64,000 nucleotides of DNA, taken from NCBI RefSeq assembly GCF_017573505.1, contig NZ_JAGEOJ010000020.1, forward strand, positions 124,001 through 188,000. Direction: 5' to 3'. The position numbers were made by a program, and so were the translations under genes. This DNA is from Actinomadura barringtoniae (lineage in GTDB: Bacteria; Actinomycetota; Actinomycetes; Streptosporangiales; Streptosporangiaceae). The number at the start of each line of letters is the position of its first letter. Position 1 is the first letter of the stretch. Shown piece by piece: positions 15,055 through 23,582 of the stretch. The notes beneath the pieces are model-generated. The model was not told the DNA's origin. It did not search any database and worked only from the letters and a program-made list of their open reading frames with translations.

Positions 15055-15498
15055 ATGACCGCTCAGCCCGACACCGACCCTTCGGCCGCCTACAAGGCGA
15101 TGCGGCGCATCTTCGACGAGGGCTTCGCCACCGGGGGCACCGCCGTGGTGGACGAGGTCTGCTCGCCCGACCTCGTCGAGCACCAGTTCGGCCTGGCCGG
15201 GACGGGCGCCGAGGCCATCGAGCACGTCAAGGCCGCGATCGCGAACGTGCACACCCTCGTCCCCGACGCGAAGATCACCATCGAGGACTCGGTCGAGAGC
15301 GGGGACACGATCTGGGTGCGCGTCCATGTTCAAGGGACGGCGACCGGCCCGTACTTCGGACCGCCGAGCGGCCGGCCGATCGACATCACCGTGATCGACA
15401 TCGCCCGGGTCGTCGAGGGCCGCATCGTCGAGCACTGGGGTGTCCCGGACCGGTTCGCGATCCTCGCCCAGACCGGAGCCCTGGAACGGCTCGCGTAA
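15055..15498 (+). CDS. SnoaL-like/ester cyclase family protein
   Basis: This 147-residue protein has the NTF2-like SnoaL/ester-cyclase pattern. The start region is typical (AMRRIFDEGFATGGTAVVDEVCSPDLVEHQF), then GAEAIEHVKAAIANVHTLVPDAKITIED, and the closing ARVVEGRIVEHWGVPDRFAILAQTG. Members are steroid-isomerase-like small enzymes or binding proteins, and most are uncharacterised. The ATG at 15055 follows AAGGGGGA; the longer open frame from 15013 lies inside the operator region. It is probably repressed by the divergent TetR. The substrate is unknown and no polyketide genes are near. Confidence 0.85.
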   Translation: MTAQPDTDPSAAYKAMRRIFDEGFATGGTAVVDEVCSPDLVEHQFGLAGTGAEAIEHVKAAIANVHTLVPDAKITIEDSVESGDTIWVRVHVQGTATGPYFGPPSGRPIDITVIDIARVVEGRIVEHWGVPDRFAILAQTGALERLA

Positions 15499-15578
15499 AG
15501 CCCGACGAAGTCGGCCGGGGGGTGTGGGGGGTCGTCCCCCTCGAGCGATACGACCCCACGTGTTGCAGGATGGAGGGG

Positions 15579-16205
15579 ATGCGCGCGCTACCGATCTCTC
15601 CCGAACACCTCGTCGAGGAACTGTCCAAGCGGATGGCGGCGACGCCCGATGACCGGTGGCTGCGGGTCGCCGTCGACGGCCCTCCCCCGGCGTTGCCGGG
15701 GGAGCTCGCCGACGCGCTGGTCGATCCATTGCGCGTACGGGGCCGGGACGTCGTGCGCGTCGCGGCGGCGGGATTCCTGCGCCCGGCCTCGCTGAGGCTG
15801 GAATTCGGGCGCGACGACCCCGACGTCTTCTACGACGAATGGCTCGACGAGGGCGGGCTGGTCCGCGAGGTCCTCGCGCCGCTCGCCCCGGGCGGCAGTG
15901 GCAAGGTGCTGCCGAGCCTGTGGGACAGCGTCCGCGACCGGGCGACGCGCGCCCAGTACCGGCAGGTCGCCGAGGGCGGCGTGCTGGTACTGGACGGCGC
16001 GCTGCTGCTCGGCCGCGGCCTCCCGTTCGATCTGACCGTTCACCTGAGCATGTCGAGCGGCGCCCTCGCGCGGCGGACGCCCGGTGACGAGGCCTGGACC
16101 CTGCCCGCGTACGCCAGGTACGAGGCTGAGGTCCGGCCGGTCGCCGCCGCGGACGTCGCCGTCAAGGTGGACGACCCGCGTCACCCGGCGCTGATCACCG
16201 GGTGA
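15579..16205 (+). CDS. uridine-kinase-like P-loop-fold protein with degenerate Walker A
   Basis: The 208-residue product resembles an actinobacterial family annotated as uridine kinase: LRVAVDGPPPALPGELADAL (about residues 23-42), then the DFLRPASLRLE-like region (GFLRPASLRLEFGRDDPDVFYDEW in pieces), VLVLDGALLLGRGLPFDLTVHL, and a closing VKVDDPRHPALITG. The Walker A position reads DGPPPALPGEL and lacks the Gly-Lys-Thr/Ser needed to bind ATP phosphate, so kinase activity is doubtful. An ATG nine bases upstream (15570) is an alternative start; the GGAGGGG between the two Met codons is too close to the second for a clear choice. It is convergent with the iol operon. Confidence 0.72.
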   Translation: MRALPISPEHLVEELSKRMAATPDDRWLRVAVDGPPPALPGELADALVDPLRVRGRDVVRVAAAGFLRPASLRLEFGRDDPDVFYDEWLDEGGLVREVLAPLAPGGSGKVLPSLWDSVRDRATRAQYRQVAEGGVLVLDGALLLGRGLPFDLTVHLSMSSGALARRTPGDEAWTLPAYARYEAEVRPVAAADVAVKVDDPRHPALITG

Positions 16206-16215
16206 CGCGGACGGA

Positions 16216-18041
<1,826 letters not shown>

Positions 18042-18045
<4 letters not shown>

Positions 18046-18884
18046 CGGTCCCCCTCGGGTCCGGCCGCCGAGCTCATCGGCAGCCTCGGGTCGGCCGGCA
18101 GGTCCGGCCAGGTGCTGCGGATCCAGGTGTGCGCCGGGTCGTCGCAGATCTTCCAGGCGCGTTCCTCGCCGGGTCCCGCCATCACGTTCAGGTAGTAGAG
18201 GTCGTGGCCGGGCGCCGCCATCGACGGGCCGTGCCAGCCGTGCGGGATCAGCACGGTGTCGCCGGTGCGGACCTCGGCCAGCACGTCGGTGCTGCCGTAG
18301 ACCCGCTGGTAGCCCATGCCCGCACCACCGTGCGGCGCGTCGGCGACCTCGAAGTAGTAGATCTCCTCGAGCACCGACTCGTTCTCGGTGTGCTCGTCGT
18401 GCTTGTGCGGCGGGTAGGACGACCAGTTGCCGCCCGGCGTCAGCACCTCGCACGCGATCAGCTTGTCGGCCTCGAACGCCTCGGGCGTGCAGAAGTTGTT
18501 CACCTGGCGGCTCATCTGCCCGGCGCCGCGCAGCTCGACCGGCACCTTCTCGGCGGGCCCGTAGCGGGGCGGCAGCCGCCGCTCGCAGCGCGCGGCGGGC
18601 AGCGCGAACCGCCCGCCCTCGCGGGAGGACAGCACGATGGAAGAGTCGCGCGGCGCGTAGGCGAAGTCGGTCACGCGGGAGAAGACGTCGGGGCGGCCCT
18701 GGAGCTCGAACGTCACGGCGATCTCGTCGGCGGGGACGCCGATCGTCGCCACGCACGCTCCGGCCAGCGGCAGCACGAGCGTCTCCGACGCCCCGGTCTC
18801 CAGCGTGACCTCCTCCCCCGGGCCGAGGGTCACCACGCGCAGGCCCGAGTACGCCCAGCCCGCGCTCTCCGGTGTGATCTCCAT
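18042..18884 (-). CDS. iolB: 5-deoxy-glucuronate isomerase (IolB)
   Basis: IolB converts 5-deoxy-glucuronate to 2-deoxy-5-keto-gluconate (2-deoxy-5-dehydrogluconate). The 280-residue product is a bicupin. The metal-site segment SSYPPHKHDEHTENES with the following EEIYYFEV is the IolB signature, and HGWHGPSMAAPGHDLYYLNVMAGP closes the active site. I chose the ATG at 18884, preceded by GGAGAGG, over the GTG at 18902, which would bury that site. The stop overlaps the iolD start. A 17-bp tandem duplication lies just upstream. Confidence 0.96.
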
Positions 18885-18896
18885 GGGAACCTCTCC

Positions 18897-18930
18897 GTTC
18901 ACAGCAGCTCCACGTTCACAGCAGCTCCAC
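18897..18930. repeat. 17-bp perfect tandem duplication at the aldolase/iolB junction
   Basis: GTTCACAGCAGCTCCAC occurs twice in direct succession (18897-18913 and 18914-18930). The second copy covers the end and stop codon of the aldolase gene, the first the start of the spacer before iolB. It widens the gap between the two genes from about 14 to 31 bp. Confidence 0.95.
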
Positions 18931-19806
18931 CGCGGCGTCGATGGCGCCCGCGACGTCGTCGCCGGGCGGGTACAGCACCGACCGGCCGACGATCAGGCCG
19001 CGCACGGTCGGCAGGTCGAGCGCGGCCTTCCAGCCGGCCAGGGCCGCCTCGGGGTCGTCGGGCACCTCGCCGCCCAGCAGCAGCGCGGGCAGCGTCGAGG
19101 CCTCCATGACCTCCTCCATCCGGTCGACGACGGGCACCTTCAGCCAGGTGTGCGCGGACGTGGCGCCGAGCCCGGAGGCGATCGAGATGACCTTGATCAT
19201 CGCCTCCGGGGTGAGCACGTTCGCGATCTTCCCATCGTCGCGCCGGACGGACAGGAACGGCTCGACCATCGCCGGCAGGTCGTGCGCGGCGAGTTCGGTG
19301 ACCGCGTTCCCGCAGGCCTCCAGCGTCGGGGCCGTCGCCGGGTCGCCCAGGTCGACGCGCAGCAGCATCTTGCCGCCGTCCAGGCCCGCGGCGGCGATGG
19401 CGGCCGCGGTGTAGGCGGTGAACCGGTCGTCGATCTCGAACGACGCCCCGGCCAGGCCGCCCCGGTTCATCGACCCGATCGCGAACCTGCCCTCCAGCTC
19501 ACCGAGCAGGAGCAGGTCCTCCATGATGTCCGGGGTGGCCAGCACGCCGTGCACGCCCGGCCGGGCGAGCCCGGCGCAGATCCGCTCCAGCAGGTCGCGG
19601 CGGTTGCCCATGGCCTGCGGGTCGGCCCCGGCACGCAGCGCCCCGCGCGCGGGATGGTCGGCCGCGATGATCATCAGCCGGCCGGCGGCGCCGAGCGGGA
19701 TGCCGGGCCGGGCGCGGCGGGCGGCGGCCTCGGCGATCGCGCCGGGCCGGGCCGCCCGCGTCTCGACCAGCTCCGCGTAGCGTTCGGCGAACGTGCCGGT
19801 GCTCAA
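18916..19806 (-). CDS. Cgl0159-type (beta/alpha)8 aldolase-like protein of inositol catabolism
   Basis: The 296-residue product matches a family found inside actinobacterial inositol clusters (named after C. glutamicum Cgl0159). Features include LMIIAADHPARGALRAG near residue 45, a middle MLLRVDLGDPATAPTLEACG, and the late LPALLLGGEVPDDPE and LIVGRSVLYPP segments typical of DeoC/LacD-like class I aldolase barrels. Its place between iolC and iolB suggests it cleaves the phosphorylated intermediate 2-deoxy-5-keto-gluconate-6-phosphate, the role of IolJ in Bacillus; this is inferred from context. The start overlaps the iolC stop (GTGA/ATGA-type junction). A 17-bp tandem duplication covers its stop. 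Confidence 0.85.
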   Translation of the reverse strand: MSTGTFAERYAELVETRAARPGAIAEAAARRARPGIPLGAAGRLMIIAADHPARGALRAGADPQAMGNRRDLLERICAGLARPGVHGVLATPDIMEDLLLLGELEGRFAIGSMNRGGLAGASFEIDDRFTAYTAAAIAAAGLDGGKMLLRVDLGDPATAPTLEACGNAVTELAAHDLPAMVEPFLSVRRDDGKIANVLTPEAMIKVISIASGLGATSAHTWLKVPVVDRMEEVMEASTLPALLLGGEVPDDPEAALAGWKAALDLPTVRGLIVGRSVLYPPGDDVAGAIDAAVELL

Positions 19807-20774
19807 ACCGTCGTCTCCTTGTTGGTCGTATCAGCGGTTCCAGCGGTCTCGGCGAGCAGGCGTTCGACCTCGCCGGAGTCGGGCATCGCATCGGCGCAGG
19901 CGAGCCGGGAGGCGACGATCGCCCCGGCGGCCCCGGCGAAGCGGACGATCCGCTCCAGGTCCCAGCCGTTCAGCAGGCCGTGGCAGACGGCGCCGCCGAA
20001 CGCGTCGCCCGCGCCCAGGCCGTTCACCACCTCCACCGGCGTCGGCGGGACCTCGACGATCCCGTCCGCCGAGGCGGCGAGCGTGCCGCGCGGCCCCTGC
20101 TTGACGATCGCGACGGACACGCCGCGGTCCAGGAGCGCGCGGGCGGCGGCGTGCGGCTCGCGCTCGCCGACCGCGACCTCGCACTCCTCCAGGTTGCCGA
20201 CCGCGACGGTCGCGTTCTCCAGCGCGCGGGCGATCAGGTCCTTGGCCGCCTCGGGCGACTCCCAGAACATCGGCCGCCAGTCCAGATCCAGAACGGTCGT
20301 CCCTGGGTGCGCGGCGAGCGCGGTCAGCGTCGCCTCCCGGCTCGGCTCCTGGGACAGGCCGGTCACCGTCGCCCAGAAGATCCGGGCCTCGGCGATGGCC
20401 TCCAGATCGAGCTCCTCCGGGTAGATCTCCAGGTCGGGTGCCTTCGGGTAGCGGTAGAAGTAGAGCGGGAAGTCGTCGGGCGGGAAGATCTCGCAGAACG
20501 CCAGCGGCGTCGGCAGCCCCGGGACGTCGGTGACGAACCGGTCGTCCACCCCGTACTCCCCGAGCTTGCGGTGGATGAACCGGCCGAACGGGTCCGCGCC
20601 GGTCCTGGTGATCACCGCGGTCCGGTTGCCGTGCCGGGCCGCGGCGACCGCGACGTTGGTCGGGCTGCCGCCCAGGTACTTGCCGAACGACTCGACGTCC
20701 TCCAGCGCCACGCCGATCTGGAGCGGGTACACATCGACGCTCACCCGCCCCATCGTGATGAGGTCGAAGGTCAC
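19803..20774 (-). CDS. iolC: 5-dehydro-2-deoxygluconokinase (IolC), PfkB family
   Basis: IolC phosphorylates 2-deoxy-5-keto-gluconate with ATP. The 323-residue product starts with the IolC-like MGRVSVDVYPLQIGVALEDV and the PfkB signature 1 region FGKYLGGSPTNVAVAAARHG. The ATP/catalytic motif is VNGLGAGDAFGGAVCHGLL (about residues 245-263), with Asp of GAGDAF as catalytic base. The segment VTGLSQEPSREATL is typical of IolC. It overlaps iolE upstream and the aldolase gene downstream by 4 bp each, placing it firmly in the iol operon. Confidence 0.95.
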   Translation of the reverse strand: MTFDLITMGRVSVDVYPLQIGVALEDVESFGKYLGGSPTNVAVAAARHGNRTAVITRTGADPFGRFIHRKLGEYGVDDRFVTDVPGLPTPLAFCEIFPPDDFPLYFYRYPKAPDLEIYPEELDLEAIAEARIFWATVTGLSQEPSREATLTALAAHPGTTVLDLDWRPMFWESPEAAKDLIARALENATVAVGNLEECEVAVGEREPHAAARALLDRGVSVAIVKQGPRGTLAASADGIVEVPPTPVEVVNGLGAGDAFGGAVCHGLLNGWDLERIVRFAGAAGAIVASRLACADAMPDSGEVERLLAETAGTADTTNKETTV

Positions 20775-21655
20775 GGCGTCCTCCCGAGGAAGGCCAGGCT
20801 CGTGCGCACGTCGCCGCGCGGGCCCGCGTCCGGTGCGGGCTCAGAACCCAGGATGGTGTCCTGCTCCAGGACGTACCAGCCCCGGTAGCCCGCTCCTTCG
20901 AGCGAGCCGATGATGCCCGCGATGTCGATGTCGCCGTGACCGAGCGGCCGGTAGATGCCGTCGCGGACCGCATCGGTGTAGGTCGTGCGCCCGGCCTGGA
21001 CGCTCTCGGCGAGCGCCGCGTCGACGTCCTTGAGGTGCACGTGCGAGATCCGGGTGGCGGCCGAGTGGGCCAGCTCCAGCGGGTCGGTGCCGCCGATCAG
21101 CAGGTGGCCGGTGTCCAGGCAGAGCGGGACGTCCGATCCGGCCAGCACCTGGTCGACCTCCTCGCGCCGCTCGACGACCGTGCCGACGTGCGGGTGCAGC
21201 GTGGCGCGGTGGCCGCGTTCGGCGGCGTAGGCGGCGGCGCGGTCGAGGTTGAAGAACAGTGTCTTCCAGTTCTCGGCGTTCAGCACGGGCCGCTCGTCGT
21301 AGCCGTCCAGGCCGGTGACGGCGGCCAGCACGGCGGTGGCGCCGGGGTCGCCGAACGAGTCGAGCGCGCGGGCCAGCTCCGGCATCGGGTCGCGGCCGGG
21401 CTCGTGCAGCACGAGCGGGACGAAGCCGCCGACCGGAGCCAGCCCGTACGTGCCGAGCAGCTCGGACCGGCCGCGGGGGTCGGCGGGCAGGAAGCCGTCC
21501 GGGCCGAACTCGGTGGCGCTGATGCCGAGGTCGCGCATCTCGGAGAGCACGCGGCCGGGCTCCATCTGGTGGCCCCAGCCGGGGACCTCGCAGACTCCCC
21601 ACGAGATGGGGGCGGCGGCGACGCGTTCGGCGGCGATCGCGGTGTCGATGCTCAT
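20771..21655 (-). CDS. iolE: inosose dehydratase-like sugar isomerase/epimerase (IolE)
   Basis: This 294-residue TIM-barrel protein belongs to the AP-endonuclease-2-like group. The start APISWGVCEVPGWGHQM is typical of IolE, which dehydrates 2-keto-myo-inositol. Metal-site residues can be placed in LHPHVGTVVE, LCLDTGHLLIGG and ISHVHLKDVD, and in WYVLEQD near the C-terminus. The chosen ATG at 21655 overlaps the iolG stop. The related IolH is also a barrel of this fold, so IolE is the most likely but not the only name. It sits second in the iol operon. Confidence 0.88.
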   Translation of the reverse strand: MSIDTAIAAERVAAAPISWGVCEVPGWGHQMEPGRVLSEMRDLGISATEFGPDGFLPADPRGRSELLGTYGLAPVGGFVPLVLHEPGRDPMPELARALDSFGDPGATAVLAAVTGLDGYDERPVLNAENWKTLFFNLDRAAAYAAERGHRATLHPHVGTVVERREEVDQVLAGSDVPLCLDTGHLLIGGTDPLELAHSAATRISHVHLKDVDAALAESVQAGRTTYTDAVRDGIYRPLGHGDIDIAGIIGSLEGAGYRGWYVLEQDTILGSEPAPDAGPRGDVRTSLAFLGRTP

Positions 21656-22644
21656 CGGCGTACCTCCTCGATGGCTACGGTGCGCCGCTCGCGGCGGGAG
21701 ATCTCGCAGGCCTCGGCCACGTAGAACGCCTCCAGGCTCTCCTCGGGCGGGCACGGGCTCGCGGTGCCGCGCGCGACCATGTCGACGAAGGCGCGCAGCT
21801 CGGCCGCGTAGGCCTCGGCGAACCGTTCGAGGAACCCGCCGTGCGCCGGGCCGGACGGGGTGTAGCCGTCGCCGGCGGGGTGCAGCGGGGTCCGGTCGTC
21901 CAGCCCGGCGACGACGCCGTCGCGCGAGCCGAGGACCTCCAGCCGGACGTCGTAGCCGGCCGCGTTGTAGCGGGTCGCGGAGACGACGGCGATCGTTCCG
22001 TCGTCGAGCGCGAGCATGGCCGAGCCGGTGTCGACGTCGCCGGACCGCGCGAACGCCCCGGGCCCGTGGTTGGCGCCGGTGGCGGTCACCTCGGTGATCG
22101 AGCGGCCGGTGACGAACCGTACGGCGTCGAAGTCGTGGACCGAGCAGTCCCGGAAGAGACCGCCGGAGGTCGGGATGTACGCGTCCGGCGGCGGGACGCG
22201 GTCGAGGGTCAGCGAGCGCACGGTGTGCACCCAGCCGAGCCGTCCCGAGCGCACCGCGTCGCGCGCGGCGACGTGGCCGGGGTCGAAGCGCCGCTGGAAG
22301 CCGATCTGCACCGGCACGTCCGATCCGCGCAGCGCGGTCAGCGTTTGGATCGTTCCATCGAGGTCCGCGGCGAGCGGCTTCTCGACGAACACCGGCAGGC
22401 CGACCTTGACCGCCCTGATCACCAGGTCGGCGTGCGCGGCGGTCGGCGTGGTGACGACCATGGCGTCCAGGCCCGAGGAGAACAGCTCGTCCACCCCGTT
22501 CGCGGCCCCGGCGCCGAGCTTGGCGGCGACCTCCTGTGCCCGCCCGGCGTCGGCGTCGGCGATGACGACCTCGTCCGCCAGACCTCGCAACGTCTCGGCG
22601 TGCGCGGCTCCGATCCGTCCCGCCCCCGCCAGTCCGACTCTCAT
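21652..22644 (-). CDS. iolG: inositol 2-dehydrogenase-type Gfo/Idh/MocA oxidoreductase (IolG)
   Basis: The 330-residue product has the Gfo/Idh/MocA layout: an N-terminal Rossmann fold with VGLAGAGRIGAAHAETL, the conserved EKPLA (in VFVEKPLAADL) whose Lys is catalytic, and the second-domain motif RDCSVHDFDAVRFV containing the catalytic Asp/His pair. As first gene of the iol operon it most likely oxidises myo-inositol to 2-keto-myo-inositol with NAD+. A related role on scyllo-inositol is possible. The promoter lies in the 154-bp gap shared with the GntR regulator, which contains TTGACA on the minus strand and the 12-bp element at 22727-22738. Confidence 0.93.
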   Translation of the reverse strand: MRVGLAGAGRIGAAHAETLRGLADEVVIADADAGRAQEVAAKLGAGAANGVDELFSSGLDAMVVTTPTAAHADLVIRAVKVGLPVFVEKPLAADLDGTIQTLTALRGSDVPVQIGFQRRFDPGHVAARDAVRSGRLGWVHTVRSLTLDRVPPPDAYIPTSGGLFRDCSVHDFDAVRFVTGRSITEVTATGANHGPGAFARSGDVDTGSAMLALDDGTIAVVSATRYNAAGYDVRLEVLGSRDGVVAGLDDRTPLHPAGDGYTPSGPAHGGFLERFAEAYAAELRAFVDMVARGTASPCPPEESLEAFYVAEACEISRRERRTVAIEEVRR

Positions 22645-22726
22645 ACGGTCCCCTCCCCCATGCCATCGCCGACGCCTTCGTCAACGTGATCGAGTCTCAT
22701 GGAACGCTCCAATGGCTGTCAATACT

Positions 22727-22738
22727 TTGTCCTGACAT
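22727..22738. promoter_or_regulatory. candidate GntR (IolR-type) operator in the iol promoter
   Basis: TTGTCCTGACAT lies between iolG (-) and gntR (+). The same 12 bases occur in inverted orientation at 30940-30951, upstream of the sugar ABC transporter operon. Close by are further GTCC/GGAC copies (GGAC at 22741, AAGGAC at 22748). The position near the minus-strand TTGACA suits a repressor site; binding is inferred. Confidence 0.5.
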
Positions 22739-22798
22739 ACGGACTTAAGGACTAAGTTGCGGGCCGTCCGCTATCCTCCTCACGTGCGAGGACCCACT

Positions 22799-23521
22799 GT
22801 GACACTCGACCGGGGCAGTCCAGTCCCGCTCTATTTCCAGGTCGCCCAGCAGCTCGAGGCCGCAATTCGCGCGGGCGAGCTGCCCCCCGGCGCCCGCCTG
22901 GACAACGAACTGGACCTGGCGGCGAGCTACCGGCTCTCCCGGCCGACCGTGCGGCAGGCGATCCAGCATCTGGTCGACAAGGGCCTGCTGGTCCGCAAGC
23001 GGGGCGTCGGGACGCAGGTCGTCCAGTCCCAGGTGCGGCGGCCGATCGAGCTGTCCAGCCTCTACGACGACCTCACCGCCGACGGGCGCGAACCCCGCAC
23101 GCAGGTCCTGGAGCTCGGCTGCGTCACCGTCGCCGCCGAGGCCGCCGAGCAACTCGGCGTGAAGCCCGGGACCGAGGTGCTGCGGATACGCCGGCTGCGG
23201 TTCACCGGAGGCGAGCCTCTCGCGCTGATGACCAACGTCGTCCCCCTCCGGCTGATCGATGTCACCGCCGCACATCTGGAGGAGCACGGCCTGTACGAGA
23301 CGTTCCGCGGTGCGGGGGTCAACCTGCGGATCGCCCACCAGACCATCGGCGCGCGTGCGGCGACCGCCGCCGAGGCGCGGCTGCTGGACGAACGCCGTGG
23401 CACTCCCCTGCTCACCATGACCCGGACGGCCTTCGACGACAAGGGCACCGCCGTGGAGTACGGCACCCACGTCTACCGGGCCGACCGCTACTCGTTCTCG
23501 CACACGCTCGTGGGCAAGTAG
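22799..23521 (+). CDS. GntR/HutC-family regulator with UTRA domain, probable inositol repressor
   Basis: The 240-residue protein begins with VTLDRGSPVPLYFQVAQQLE, the usual start of GntR regulators. Its winged helix (about residues 10-75) contains LPPGARLDNELDLAASYRLSRPTVRQAIQHLVDKG in pieces, and the C-terminal UTRA ligand domain ends in DRYSFSHTLV. The GTG at 22799 is chosen because GAGGA lies about 8 bp upstream; longer frames run into the divergent promoter. Divergence from the iol operon makes it the likely repressor of inositol catabolism, functionally IolR-like. Its putative operator element also occurs before the sugar transporter operon. Confidence 0.9.
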   Translation: MTLDRGSPVPLYFQVAQQLEAAIRAGELPPGARLDNELDLAASYRLSRPTVRQAIQHLVDKGLLVRKRGVGTQVVQSQVRRPIELSSLYDDLTADGREPRTQVLELGCVTVAAEAAEQLGVKPGTEVLRIRRLRFTGGEPLALMTNVVPLRLIDVTAAHLEEHGLYETFRGAGVNLRIAHQTIGARAATAAEARLLDERRGTPLLTMTRTAFDDKGTAVEYGTHVYRADRYSFSHTLVGK

Positions 23522-23529
23522 TCCGCCGG

Positions 23530-23571
23530 GGCCGCCGGCCCGGGCCTCATCGAGGCTCCGGACCGGCGGCC
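23530..23571. terminator. bidirectional hairpin between convergent gntR and PIG-L genes
   Basis: GGCCGCCGG (23530-23538) pairs perfectly with CCGGCGGCC (23563-23571), and GGGCCT/AGGCTC-like arms can extend the inner stem around a CATCG loop. There is no U tract, as is common for high-G+C actinobacterial terminators. Confidence 0.6.
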
Positions 23572-23582
23572 GCGGCGTCACG

